From positions 3,410,001-3,474,000 of the forward strand of contig NZ_CP040078.1 of assembly GCF_005280735.1 (NCBI RefSeq): a stretch of 64,000 nt of DNA. Direction: 5' to 3'. Source of the stretch: Trinickia violacea. GTDB taxonomy: Bacteria > Pseudomonadota > Gammaproteobacteria > Burkholderiales > Burkholderiaceae. The position numbers and the translations under genes were made by a program. A model generated the notes under the pieces. It ran no database searches, was not told the origin of the DNA, and worked only from the letters and a program-made list of their open reading frames with translations. Below are positions 9,097-17,044 of the stretch, piece by piece (the first letter of the stretch is position 1; each line of letters begins with the position of its first letter).

Positions 9097-10089
9097 ATGG
9101 CCGTATTCACCGCTGTCACCGAACACGAACTCGCGCAATGGATGCGCCATTACGATCTCGGCGATGTCGTCGATTTTCGCGGCATTGCGTCCGGTATCGA
9201 AAACAGCAATTTCTTTCTGACCACGACGCGCGGCGAATACGTTCTCACGATCTTCGAAAAGCTGACCTCCGCGCAACTGCCGTTCTATCTGGACCTGATG
9301 CGCCACCTCGCGTCGCATCGCGTGCCCGTGCCCGACCCGATTCCGCGCGACGACGGCGCCCTCTTCGGCATGCTGCACGGCAAGCCCACCGCGATCGTCA
9401 CGAAGCTCGAAGGCGCGGCGCAGCTCGCGCCGACCACCGAGCACTGCGCCGAAGTCGGCCACATGCTCGCGCGCATGCACCTCGCCGGACGCGATTTCCC
9501 GCATCATCAGCCGAACCTGCGCAGCCTGCCGTGGTGGCAGGAGACGGTGCCGTCCGTGCTGCCGTTCTTGAGCGAGGCCGAGCGCGAATTGCTGTCGAGC
9601 GAGCTTGCGCATCAGCACGCGTTTTTCGGCTCGAGCGATTACGCGGCACTGCCCGAAGGTCCGTGCCACTGCGACCTGTTCCGTGACAACGTGCTGTTCG
9701 CGCACGCCGATCCGGCCACTGGCCACGAAGTGCGTCTCGGCGGTTTCTTCGATTTCTACTTCGCCGGCTGCGACAAGTGGCTGTTCGATGTCGCCGTCAC
9801 GGTCAACGACTGGTGCAGCGACCTCGCGACCGGCCACCTCGATGCCGCGCGTGTCGAAGCGCTATTGCGTGCGTACCAGACCGTGCGTCCGTTCACCCAA
9901 GAGGAGCGCCGCCACTGGAGCGACATGCTGCGCGCCGGCGCGTATCGCTTCTGGGTTTCGCGCCTGTATGATTTCCATATGCCGCGCGCGGCCGAAATGC
10001 TCAAGCCGCACGACCCCACCCATTTCGAGCGCATCTTGCGCGAACGCCTGAACGGCAGCGCACTCCCTGGCGTCCCAACATGCAACTGA
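9097..10089 (+). CDS. thrB: Homoserine kinase (ThrB, APH-fold type)
   Basis: Phosphorylates homoserine to O-phosphohomoserine in threonine synthesis. The 330-aa protein belongs to the aminoglycoside-phosphotransferase-like homoserine kinase family rather than the GHMP type of enterics. Motifs are GIENSNFFLTT for nucleotide binding near the N-terminus, the kinase loop GPCHCDLFRDNVLF and the metal-binding segment GGFFDFYFAGCDKWLFDVA. Its stop overlaps the start of the next membrane-protein gene by 10 bases, which indicates translational coupling. The rest of the threonine pathway (thrC, hom) is not in the window, but asd is at 62.7 kb. Confidence 0.93.
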   Translation: MAVFTAVTEHELAQWMRHYDLGDVVDFRGIASGIENSNFFLTTTRGEYVLTIFEKLTSAQLPFYLDLMRHLASHRVPVPDPIPRDDGALFGMLHGKPTAIVTKLEGAAQLAPTTEHCAEVGHMLARMHLAGRDFPHHQPNLRSLPWWQETVPSVLPFLSEAERELLSSELAHQHAFFGSSDYAALPEGPCHCDLFRDNVLFAHADPATGHEVRLGGFFDFYFAGCDKWLFDVAVTVNDWCSDLATGHLDAARVEALLRAYQTVRPFTQEERRHWSDMLRAGAYRFWVSRLYDFHMPRAAEMLKPHDPTHFERILRERLNGSALPGVPTCN

Positions 10090-10886
10090 TCGAAGTCCCC
10101 GCAAAAACCGGCTATGTGTGGTTCCGGCAAGGCATCTGGCTGTTCCGCAAAAACCCGCTGGCGTTCCTGACGCTTTTCTTCACCTATCTCGTCGCGATGA
10201 CGTTGGTCTCCCGGATTCCGGTCGTCGGCACGGTGCTGCCGCTCGCCTTCATTCCGGGGATCGCGGTCGGCTTCATGGCCGCGTGTCGTGACACCGTCGC
10301 CGGCAAGCCCGTGTTTCCGACGATTCTCGTCGACGGGTTCCGCTCGTATGGCGGTGTGGTCGCGCGACGGCTGGTCGTGCTCGGCGTGTTGTACGTCGTG
10401 GCAATGGCGCTCGTGTTCGCGGGCTCCGCGCTCGCTGACGGCGGCGTGCTGTTCAAGGTGATGATGGGCAGCGCCGAAGTCGAACAGGCAGAGTTCGCCA
10501 ACAGCGCGATTCCGCTCGCCGTGCTGGTCGCGCTGGGGTGCTATGTCCCCGTCTCGATGCTGTTCTGGTTCGCGCCGGTTCTGGCCGCATGGCACGACGT
10601 GCCGCCGGCGAAAGCCATGTTCTTCAGCGTCGTGAGCTGCTGGCGCAATCGCGGCGCGTTCATCGTCTATGCGGCGCTGTGGTTCGCGTCGGCCATCACG
10701 GTGTCGCTCGGGCTGTCGGCGTTGCTCCAGGCGCTCGGCGCGGCCGACTACGCGCTCGCCGTGTTGATGCCCGCATCGGTCATCCTGACGACGATGCTCT
10801 ACTGCTCGTTCTACGCGACCTATCGCGGCTGCTTCGGCGTGCAAACGCCCGAGAAGCCGGAGGCACCCAGCACGCCGGCGCTCTGA
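10080..10886 (+). CDS. BPSS1780-like integral membrane protein
   Basis: A 268-aa inner-membrane protein with six or so hydrophobic segments: FLTLFFTYLVAMTLVSRIPVVG, VLPLAFIPGIAVGFMAAC, LVVLGVLYVVAMALVFAGSAL, AVLVALGCYVPVSMLFWFAPVLAAW and two near the C-terminus. It resembles the uncharacterised BPSS1780 family of Burkholderiales. It overlaps the end of thrB by 10 bases, so it is cotranscribed with it. A strong hairpin terminator lies about 60 bases downstream. No catalytic motif is visible and the function is unknown. Confidence 0.8.
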   Translation: MQLIEVPAKTGYVWFRQGIWLFRKNPLAFLTLFFTYLVAMTLVSRIPVVGTVLPLAFIPGIAVGFMAACRDTVAGKPVFPTILVDGFRSYGGVVARRLVVLGVLYVVAMALVFAGSALADGGVLFKVMMGSAEVEQAEFANSAIPLAVLVALGCYVPVSMLFWFAPVLAAWHDVPPAKAMFFSVVSCWRNRGAFIVYAALWFASAITVSLGLSALLQALGAADYALAVLMPASVILTTMLYCSFYATYRGCFGVQTPEKPEAPSTPAL

Positions 10887-10945
10887 TGCACGCGGCCGAT
10901 CGGTAAGGAAGGGGTCAGGAAGGTCTTGGCCTTGCGTCGAAAAGC

Positions 10946-10974
10946 AAAATGCCGGCCCGTGGGGCCGGCATTTT
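10946..10974. terminator. Bidirectional intrinsic terminator
   Basis: A perfect 13-bp inverted repeat, AAAATGCCGGCCC and its complement, separated by a 3-base loop. It carries a T-run on the plus strand and on the minus strand. It lies between the convergent thrB-linked membrane protein gene and the DUF3563 gene, so it can terminate both. Confidence 0.9.
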
Positions 10975-11006
10975 GACGTGCAACTTCTGCCGCTAGTCGG
11001 CGCTGC

Positions 11007-11183
11007 TTAGCGCTGCACCATCCACGACGGATAGGCAACGGCCGCTTCGCGGTCGAGTTTGCGCATGCGGAATTCGAGATCGTACAGATCGCTCGCTTCG
11101 GCCAGATAGGCGTCGCTGCGCTCTTTCAGGCGTTGCTCGGTGGACTGCGTCAGGAACAGGAACAGGCGGCTCAGCAGGTACAT
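11007..11183 (-). CDS. DUF3563 family mini-protein (58 aa)
   Basis: Translating the minus strand from the ATG at 11183 gives a 58-aa protein beginning MYLLSRLFLFLTQSTEQR and ending SWMVQR. It has the DUF3563 pattern as I recall it from Burkholderia and relatives (EASDLYDLEFRMRKLDREA). The N-terminal ten residues are hydrophobic and the rest is a charged helix, so peripheral membrane association is plausible. The function is unknown. Its leader carries a motif shared with a second mini-gene promoter at 25609-25632. The terminator at 10946-10974 lies 33 bases past its stop. Confidence 0.85.
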   Translation of the reverse strand: MYLLSRLFLFLTQSTEQRLKERSDAYLAEASDLYDLEFRMRKLDREAAVAYPSWMVQR

Positions 11184-11215
11184 GGTGGACTCCAGAATTT
11201 GGCTAAGCGTTAACG

Positions 11216-11261
11216 CCTAGGTGATAACCCGTATTATAGGGATAACCCTAGTGGAACGCCA
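11216..11261 (-). promoter_or_regulatory. Promoter with shared operator-like motif upstream of the DUF3563 gene
   Basis: Read on the minus strand, a consensus -10 TATAAT (11238-11233) is followed by GGGTTATCACCTAGG (11230-11216), which would overlap the transcription start. A second copy of GGGTTATC lies just upstream of the -10 element, so two direct copies flank it 18 bp apart. The -35 region is poor (TGGCGT), which suggests that an activator or another sigma factor helps. The same -10 plus motif arrangement recurs upstream of the 58-aa gene at 25.6 kb. Confidence 0.6.
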
Positions 11262-11312
11262 GTCTCAAATTTAGAGCTGTCGCTCAGCGGACACGGCCTG
11301 TGTCGAATGAGT

Positions 11313-12470
11313 TCAGGCCCCTGCGGCGGGGCTTGCGGCGGCCCGTTCGGCTTGCGGGCGGCGCTGCTTTTGAAAAAAGTCCCAGATCAGCTCGCTCGCG
11401 TCCGGTCCCTTCGAAGAATGGAAAGGTACGGCGTCGTCGCCGCCGGCCCATTCATGACCGAGCCCCGCGACGCGGCAGAGCCTCACCACGCGCCGGCCGC
11501 CCTTCATATAGTCGCGCGTGAGCACCCCGTCTTTGCGTTTCTCGCGAACGTCCCCGGCCACGCTGGCGCCCTCCGCATCGACGAGCCCATTGAGCCGCGC
11601 AAACTCCACGGCGAGTTGGTCGGCGTTTTTCGGCGCGACGACCCGGTCCGCGTCGCCGTGGATGACGACGGCGGGCATCCCCGGGTACGCGGCGACATCG
11701 GTCGCCTGGTCGACGAGCGCCGCCGGATCCTGATGGCTGCCGCGCCGCATTACGTCCATGGCGGCCATGCCGGAGTGGGCGTCGCCGAACACTGGCCCGG
11801 AATGCAGCGCGACCGCGGCAAACCGCTCGGGATAATGGAGCGCGAGCAGCGACGTCAGGCCCGCTCCCGCGGACAACCCCGCGACATAAACGCTTTCGGC
11901 GTCGAATCCATATTCGGCGACAAGCGCATCGACGAGCGACGCCACCGCCCTGGCCTCGCCGAGTCCCGCGTGCTCGCGGTCGTCGTACCAATGCCAGCAG
12001 CGGTGCGCGTGACTATGCTTCGACTGCTCGGGATAGACGACCGCGAAGCCGAACTTGTCGGCGAGCAAATTCATCCGCGTGCCTTCGGCGAACTCGTCGA
12101 TGGTTTGCTTGCAGCCGTGGAGCATCACGACCAGCGGTAGCGATTCGGCCTGCGAGGCGCCCGCCGGAAGATAGAGCCCGTAAGACAAGTGATTGACAAG
12201 ACGTCCGGGTGCAGGCGGCGCTGAGTGGAACGAGCGCGTCCAACTGCCGCCGGCCCAGGCCGCCGCCCGCGGTCGCACGCGCGATTCGCGTGCCGCCGGC
12301 GGCGGCACCACTGCTTCGGCGGCGCTCCTGCGGGCTTTTTTGCTCGGCTTCCCGACGGGACGTTTCGCCTTGAGTCCCGCGCGCTTGGCGCGCTTTTGCG
12401 CATGTTCCGCTTGAATCGCCAGGAGGCGCTTCAAGCCTCCCAGCCAGATTTTCGTCAGACTTTTGGTCAT
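11313..12470 (-). CDS. PHB-depolymerase-like alpha/beta hydrolase esterase
   Basis: A 385-aa esterase of the PHB depolymerase / LpqC type. It could act on polyhydroxybutyrate oligomers or on aromatic esters as feruloyl-esterase relatives do. The alpha/beta hydrolase core begins near residue 100 (LPLVVMLHGCKQTIDEFA, oxyanion strand). The nucleophile lies in GLSAGAG, the acid in VIHGDADRVVAP and the histidine in AGLGHEWAGG. The first 85 residues are a Lys/Arg- and Pro-rich extension (AKRAGLKAKRPVGKPSKKARR) with no signal peptide, which points to a cytoplasmic role or binding to a polyanion or granule. The ATG at 12470 is the only good start. A perfect 19-bp palindrome lies 51 bases upstream. 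Confidence 0.82.
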   Translation of the reverse strand: MTKSLTKIWLGGLKRLLAIQAEHAQKRAKRAGLKAKRPVGKPSKKARRSAAEAVVPPPAARESRVRPRAAAWAGGSWTRSFHSAPPAPGRLVNHLSYGLYLPAGASQAESLPLVVMLHGCKQTIDEFAEGTRMNLLADKFGFAVVYPEQSKHSHAHRCWHWYDDREHAGLGEARAVASLVDALVAEYGFDAESVYVAGLSAGAGLTSLLALHYPERFAAVALHSGPVFGDAHSGMAAMDVMRRGSHQDPAALVDQATDVAAYPGMPAVVIHGDADRVVAPKNADQLAVEFARLNGLVDAEGASVAGDVREKRKDGVLTRDYMKGGRRVVRLCRVAGLGHEWAGGDDAVPFHSSKGPDASELIWDFFQKQRRPQAERAAASPAAGA

Positions 12471-12520
12471 CGAGTCGGCTCGCTAAAAATAGGGGCAGTT
12501 CTAATCGAGCGAACTACAAC

Positions 12521-12539
12521 TATGGTGCAATGCACCATA
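12521..12539. promoter_or_regulatory. Perfect 19-bp palindrome, likely operator
   Basis: TATGGTGCAATGCACCATA is a perfect inverted repeat (9-bp arms, one central base). It sits in the 283-bp gap between the divergent esterase and PAP2 genes. Its length and AT-flanked position suit a dimeric regulator. A link to polyhydroxyalkanoate regulation (PhaR-like TGCA-rich sites) is only an inference. Confidence 0.55.
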
Positions 12540-12753
12540 ACACTATTTTTGAGAGACTGCTGACCGCTTTGGCGGTTCGTTGCCGCGCTGCCGGCCCAAG
12601 CGTGGCGTAGGCATCACTGATGCGCTCCGGCACCCCAGCCGTCACCGCTATACTTATATTTGTGCGCTGCTATTCGTTGTAGTCGCTTTGATCGCATGGC
12701 GCGTTAAGAATTTATCCCTCCGACTGGCCCGTGCGCTGTGCACCCCTGGTTTC

Positions 12754-13449
12754 ATGCCTGACTTGCCCACTCACCTCTGGCTTTCGATCACGCGTTTTGG
12801 CGGCGCGGGTCTGACGCTGCCCCTCGCCATCGCGATCGCGCTCTGGCTTGCGCTCGGCTACACGTGGCGGCTCGCGGCCGCGTGGCTCGGGCTCTTGGGC
12901 GTGGCGGTCGGCGTTGTCGCGTTGACCAAGATCGCGTTTCTGGGCTGGGGCGTCGGCGTGCGCGAGGTCGATTTCACCGGCGTGAGCGGCCACGCGATGC
13001 TCTCGACCGCCGTCTATCCCGTCGCGCTCTTTCTGATGCTGCTGCCCACGCGGCGGCCGGTTCGCCTCGCGGGCGTCGTCATCGGTCTCGCGGCGGGGCT
13101 TGCGGTCGGGCTCTCGCGCGTCGTGCTCGACGCGCATTCGCCGTCCGAAGCGGTGGCGGGGTGCGTGGTCGGTGCGTTGGCCGCCGTGGTGTTCGTCTGG
13201 TGGTCGTGGGATGCGAAGCCGGGGCAACTGCACGCGGTGCCGGTCGCGTTGAGTCTGCTGATGCTGACGGTGGCGCTGCACGATGTGCGGGTGCCGACCC
13301 AGCGCTGGATCACCCACATCGCGCTTCACTTATCGGGCCATGAGCGCCCGTTCATCCGGGCCCGCTGGAAAGCGGGCCGCGATAATCCGCGTCCGGCCGC
13401 GATCGAGCAGAATACGCGGCCGATTGCGCAACCCCCTTCCGATACCTGA
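12754..13449 (+). CDS. PAP2-superfamily membrane phosphatase-like protein
   Basis: A 231-aa membrane protein with five or six helices. It has the PAP2 motif 2 (TGVSGHAMLSTA) and motif 3 (SRVVLDAHSPSEAVAG), as in phosphatidylglycerophosphate or undecaprenyl pyrophosphate phosphatases. Motif 3 normally reads SR-x5-H-x3-D; here the last acid is Glu. Motif 1 (KX6RP) is not recognisable; only a Lys and an Arg upstream of SGH remain. Activity is therefore uncertain. The start is uncertain too: ATG 12754 is used, but the frame is open from a TTG at 12580 and the upstream segment YICALLFVVVALIAW looks like an extra transmembrane helix. Confidence 0.7.
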   Translation: MPDLPTHLWLSITRFGGAGLTLPLAIAIALWLALGYTWRLAAAWLGLLGVAVGVVALTKIAFLGWGVGVREVDFTGVSGHAMLSTAVYPVALFLMLLPTRRPVRLAGVVIGLAAGLAVGLSRVVLDAHSPSEAVAGCVVGALAAVVFVWWSWDAKPGQLHAVPVALSLLMLTVALHDVRVPTQRWITHIALHLSGHERPFIRARWKAGRDNPRPAAIEQNTRPIAQPPSDT

Positions 13450-13461
13450 CGCCGCCGACGC

Positions 13462-13497
13462 TTAGCCGCTCATTTAGCCGCTCATTTAGCCGTTCAC
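13462..13497. repeat. Three tandem 12-bp copies covering the modE stop codon
   Basis: Two identical units TTAGCCGCTCAT (13462-13473 and 13474-13485) are followed by TTAGCCGTTCAC (13486-13497), the last codons and stop of modE read on the minus strand. Each unit carries a TAA on that strand, so modE ends in a reiterated stop region. Replication slippage is the simple explanation. Confidence 0.85.
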
Positions 13498-14340
13498 GCC
13501 CAAAATCACGCTGGACGCCTTGAACGCGGCCACCGCCTCCCCGCCGGCGGCAAGCGCGAGCGTGTCGACGCTTTCGTTCGTGATGATCGCGGTCACCACG
13601 GTGCCGCCGCCGAGCTCCAGCGAGACCTCGGAATTGACCGCCCCGCGGGTGACCTTCGAGACGGTGCCGCGCAGCTGATTGCGTGCGGAGATCTTGATCG
13701 GCGCGCCGCCCGCGTCGTCGACCAGGATCAGCACCGACGACGCCTTGATCAACGCAAACGCCGCCCCGCCTTCGGCGAGCCCGAGCGACTCGGTGCTCTC
13801 GTGCGTGACGACCGCCACGATGGTCTGGCCGCCCGGCAAGCCGAGCGAGATTTCGTCGTTGACGGCACCGTACTTGATCGACGTGATCGTGCCGGACAGT
13901 TGATTGCGCGCGCTCATTTTCATGCCGATTCTCCCAATCAGATCCCAGTCGCCGGCGAAGCCTTCAATGGCCGCGCTGGCGCGTTCAATGAACTTGCGAT
14001 GTTCGTGCTCGACCGCGCGAAACGTCTCGATCAGCCGGATCGCGCGCGGCGTCAGCTTAGTGCCGCCACCGCCCTTGCCGCCTGCCGCGCGCGTGACGAG
14101 CGGCTCGCCGGCGAGGTTGTTCATGGTATCGATGGCGTCCCAGGCGGCCTTGTAGCTCATCTCGACGGCTTTCGCGGCGCCGGTGATCGAGCCGGTTGCG
14201 CCGATCGCCTCGAGCAGCGCAATGCGCGCCGCCCCGCCGAGCGTTTCGTGACCCGCGCGCAGCCAGACGGAGCCGCCGAGTTCGAGCGCTTCGCTGCTCG
14301 ATCCGGACGATGGCGATGACGAGGCAGAGGGACGGGTCAT
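13486..14340 (-). CDS. modE: Molybdate-responsive regulator ModE
   Basis: A 284-aa transcription factor. The N-terminal winged helix-turn-helix of the ModE type spans about 20-125 (ARIALLEAIGATGSITGAAKAVEMSYKAAWDAIDTMNN, then GGGGTKLTPRAIRLIETF). Two C-terminal Mop/TOBE molybdate-binding domains follow, each beginning with SARNQLxGT (about residues 145-210 and 215-282). ModE normally represses the modABC molybdate transporter when molybdate is bound. No mod genes adjoin it here, so it acts in trans or its targets have moved. The ATG at 14340 precedes a low-complexity Ser/Pro N-terminus; a later start is possible. Confidence 0.93.
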   Translation of the reverse strand: MTRPSASSSPSSGSSSEALELGGSVWLRAGHETLGGAARIALLEAIGATGSITGAAKAVEMSYKAAWDAIDTMNNLAGEPLVTRAAGGKGGGGTKLTPRAIRLIETFRAVEHEHRKFIERASAAIEGFAGDWDLIGRIGMKMSARNQLSGTITSIKYGAVNDEISLGLPGGQTIVAVVTHESTESLGLAEGGAAFALIKASSVLILVDDAGGAPIKISARNQLRGTVSKVTRGAVNSEVSLELGGGTVVTAIITNESVDTLALAAGGEAVAAFKASSVILGVNG

Positions 14341-14386
14341 GAGTCTAAAAAGATCGAATGATCAATCAATTATATCGACGCGGCCG

Positions 14387-16132
14387 CTACGCGCCGTGCT
14401 TGATGCGCGGCGCGTCGAGCGCGTGCAGCAAACGCTCGCCCTCCTGCGCCGCGCAGTGATTGACGGCTTGGCTCCAGCCGCGCGCGAAGCCTTGCTGATA
14501 CGGCGTGATGTCGAGCTGTTCGAGAAAGCCCAACGCGACCACGGCGTCGTTGCCGTCGCCGAGCACGCTCTGAATCCGCTGCAACGTCCGCGCGACGTCG
14601 CGGCGCGTGCGCCCCGATGCGATCGATTCGAAGAACTCCAGCATGTAGCGCAGACGCTTCGCCTCGATACGATGGCGATGGCGCGCTTCGGCGTCGAGTT
14701 CCGAGAGCTTGGACGTGTCCGTGAGCCGCTTGTAATGCTTGCGCACGCGCTTGCCCACGAACTCGCGCAACGTGAAATCGGCGGCCGCTTCCGGTGCGCT
14801 GCGCAAGGGCAATTCGGCAAGCCATGCGAGCCACGCCAGCGACAGTTGCGCATACCGGCGCGATCGCATCGCCGCCTGCAGGCGCGCACGTGCTTCGAAC
14901 CGTCGCGCATCGGCTTCGGCCAGCACCGCGGACCACGTGGACGCGTCGACATCCGCGGCCGCCAGCGCGGGCAGCGTCGAATCGGTGAACACATCGAGAT
15001 CGCGCGCTTCGCCGAGCCGCTCGCCGAGCCAGCGCAACTCGGGCTCGACGCGCGTCGTCCAGTCCTCATCGGCCCAACCTGAGAAGATCCTGAGCGCGGT
15101 GCGCAGACGCCGCTGCGCGATACGCATCTGATGCACGAACTCGATGGTCGCGGTTTCGCGCACGCCGCGTTCATTGCCGAACCATTGCTGCGCAATGTTG
15201 GCTCCGATGGCGATCAGCGCGGCATGCGGCGTTTGAATGTCGATGAGATCGACCGGTATCGCGCGCGCCGGCTCTTCATCGGCTGGATCGTGCGGCGGGC
15301 GTTCGAGGAAGCCGTGCAGGACCGGGAAAACGGGCAGCCCGGCGACGAGCGCCTGCGCCGCCGCGTAAAGCGTGCGGATCGCGCGCGTCAGCGAGTCCGG
15401 GTGTTCGTCTTTGAGATCGGGCTGTTCGCCTTTCGGGTCCGGCTGTTCGCTTTCGGGGGCTGGCTGCTCGCCATCGGAGCCTTCGGATGGGGTATCCGCT
15501 TCGCCAGCGTCGCATTGCGTCGACACCAGCAATTCGCAAAAGCGCGGCTGCGCTTGCGGCATCGCGTTCGGGGGCACATCCAATGCGTCATTCATGACGA
15601 CGTCAACGGGACGGCCGTCTTGCGGAGTCCAGCGCCATACCGTGCGCTGCAATTGAAGCACCGAATCCAGCGACGCCAGCGCGCCGGCCGCGTCCAGCGC
15701 CTGCCGCAGTTCGGACGGCAAGCCGCTCACCTGTTCTGCGAGCGGGACGCCGGATTCGAGCCGCGCGTCGTAGACGACCTCGCGAACCGTCACGGCCGGT
15801 GAATGGAAATCGCGGCGCGAGACAACGAGCCGCCGCCCCTCGGCCGACGCCTCCACCAAAGCGCGCCATCCGGCCTCGGCCAGCTTGCGGCTCAGCGCCA
15901 GCGGATAGATCGTCAGCGGCGTGCGGGCGGAAACCGGCGATAACTGCGGAGAAAACTCGGCGACATGATTCAGCGCTTCGGCCATCGCTTCGCCGACCCC
16001 GCCTACGCTCGCATGTCGCTTCGCCCGCGCAGAGGCGGTTTTCCTTGCAGCCGGTTCCTCGACGGTCTGCTGCATCCACTCGCGCGCGACCAGCGCGGGC
16101 GCATCCAGCGACATTTCGACGACACGAGACAT
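14387..16132 (-). CDS. CHAD-domain protein with degenerate CYTH-like N-terminus
   Basis: A 581-aa protein. The C-terminal CHAD domain (about 300-581) is rich in conserved histidines and arginines: FVHQMRIAQRRLRTALRIF, HYKRLTDTSKLSELDAEARHRHRIEAKRLRYMLEFF and a closing IQSVLGDGNDAVVALGF. CHAD domains bind polyphosphate, and some proteins of this type localise to polyhydroxyalkanoate or polyphosphate granules. The N-terminal 200 residues look like a worn CYTH domain, but I see no intact ExExK motif, so triphosphatase activity is doubtful. Between them lies an acidic linker of 7-residue repeats. The start at 16132 is set by GGGGGAG just upstream; the longer frame to 16192 lacks support. Confidence 0.82.
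   Translation of the reverse strand: MSRVVEMSLDAPALVAREWMQQTVEEPAARKTASARAKRHASVGGVGEAMAEALNHVAEFSPQLSPVSARTPLTIYPLALSRKLAEAGWRALVEASAEGRRLVVSRRDFHSPAVTVREVVYDARLESGVPLAEQVSGLPSELRQALDAAGALASLDSVLQLQRTVWRWTPQDGRPVDVVMNDALDVPPNAMPQAQPRFCELLVSTQCDAGEADTPSEGSDGEQPAPESEQPDPKGEQPDLKDEHPDSLTRAIRTLYAAAQALVAGLPVFPVLHGFLERPPHDPADEEPARAIPVDLIDIQTPHAALIAIGANIAQQWFGNERGVRETATIEFVHQMRIAQRRLRTALRIFSGWADEDWTTRVEPELRWLGERLGEARDLDVFTDSTLPALAAADVDASTWSAVLAEADARRFEARARLQAAMRSRRYAQLSLAWLAWLAELPLRSAPEAAADFTLREFVGKRVRKHYKRLTDTSKLSELDAEARHRHRIEAKRLRYMLEFFESIASGRTRRDVARTLQRIQSVLGDGNDAVVALGFLEQLDITPYQQGFARGWSQAVNHCAAQEGERLLHALDAPRIKHGA
15405..15485 (-). repeat. Heptapeptide (21-bp) tandem repeat in the CHAD protein linker
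   Basis: On the minus strand the linker reads four approximate 7-residue units, EQPAPES, EQPDPKG, EQPDLKD and EHPDS, encoded by imperfect 21-bp direct repeats. It is acidic and proline-rich, so probably a flexible spacer whose length can vary by slippage. Confidence 0.75.
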
Positions 16133-16304
16133 GTGCGCTCCCCCGAGCAGTTCGAGTCGATGCCGCCCGCGTCCATCGATACCAAAGCTCAAAAAAAGGG
16201 CCGACAGCGTTTCGTCATGTTACACGGCGCGCCATGCCAAACAAGCCCGGAGGCACATCGCTTGCGACGAATGAGATGGAAAAGTGACAACAAGGAGAGC
16301 TCAA

Positions 16305-16463
16305 ATGACCATCGGAACCCTCTTGCTGATTCTATTGATCCTGATGCTCATCGGCGCGTTCCCGACCTGGCCGCATAGCCGCACGTGGGGCTACTACCCT
16401 TCCGGCATCGTTGGGATCGTCGTGGTGCTCGTGATCGTGCTGCTGCTGTTCGGCGCGGTATGA
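16305..16463 (+). CDS. DUF3309 family 52-aa membrane mini-protein
   Basis: A 52-aa protein with an N-terminal hydrophobic helix (TIGTLLLILLILMLIGA), a conserved middle FPTWPHSRTWGYYPSG and a second hydrophobic helix (GIVGIVVVLVIVLLLFG). This is the DUF3309 layout as I recall it. A strong AAGGAG lies at 16292-16297. These mini-proteins are often stress-related, but the function is unknown. It lies alone between the CHAD protein (divergent) and the tautomerase. Confidence 0.88.
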   Translation: MTIGTLLLILLILMLIGAFPTWPHSRTWGYYPSGIVGIVVVLVIVLLLFGAV

Positions 16464-16568
16464 CGGGGGTGCATATCGCGCCGGGCCTGACCCGCGTGGA
16501 GGTCAGGCGTCCCGGTGTTCGTGTCCGGCGCGGATCTCTCCGCCATTGCCGACACGAACCCGAAGTCG

Positions 16569-16949
16569 TCAAGCGTACTGGGCAACTCCCAGGCCAAAAG
16601 ACCAGTTTTCCCTAGCCACTTCGACGATGTTCACAAATACATCCTCGCCCCGTACACCGGGGCTTTCCGCCAGATTAGCGGCGATCGCCGCATAGAGTTT
16701 CTTCTTCTCCGTCACGCCTCTCGTGGCATTCGCCGCGATTTGGATGATCACGAGATCGTCGCTGCGCGCGATGTTCAGGTAGCTCCGGTTGAACACGAAG
16801 TTGTCGGCGTCGTATTCGTTGATGACCATGAAGTAATCGTCTTCGGGCACGTTGAAGGTTTCGATCAGCGCACGCTGAATACCGTTGATCAGCGCCTTCT
16901 TGTACTCGGCGGACTTGCCCGGGCGGACTGCAATGCGAGTGAACGGCAT
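16569..16949 (-). CDS. Tautomerase_2 family protein
   Basis: A 126-aa protein beginning MPFTRIAVRPGKSAEYKKAL, so processing would expose the catalytic N-terminal proline of the tautomerase superfamily. The length (about twice a 4-oxalocrotonate tautomerase subunit) and PEDDYFMVINEYDADNFVFNRSY fit the Tautomerase_2 family. The substrate is unknown. GGAG lies just upstream of the ATG. A LysR regulator starts divergently 95 bases away, the usual arrangement for a regulator and its target. Confidence 0.88.
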   Translation of the reverse strand: MPFTRIAVRPGKSAEYKKALINGIQRALIETFNVPEDDYFMVINEYDADNFVFNRSYLNIARSDDLVIIQIAANATRGVTEKKKLYAAIAANLAESPGVRGEDVFVNIVEVARENWSFGLGVAQYA

Positions 16950-17044
16950 GTGACTCTCCTGTTCGTGATGGGGTGCTTGCAGGTTACGGCAGCTCTGACA
17001 TAATTAACAGATATCAATGCTGATTTCATCCATTTCAATCAGAA

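Noticed and set aside
12521..12539. Reading the 19-bp palindrome as an NtrC enhancer site
   Set aside because: NtrC sites have TGCAC and GTGCA pointing outward around a 5-base centre; here the order is inverted with a one-base centre, and no sigma-54 promoter is evident.
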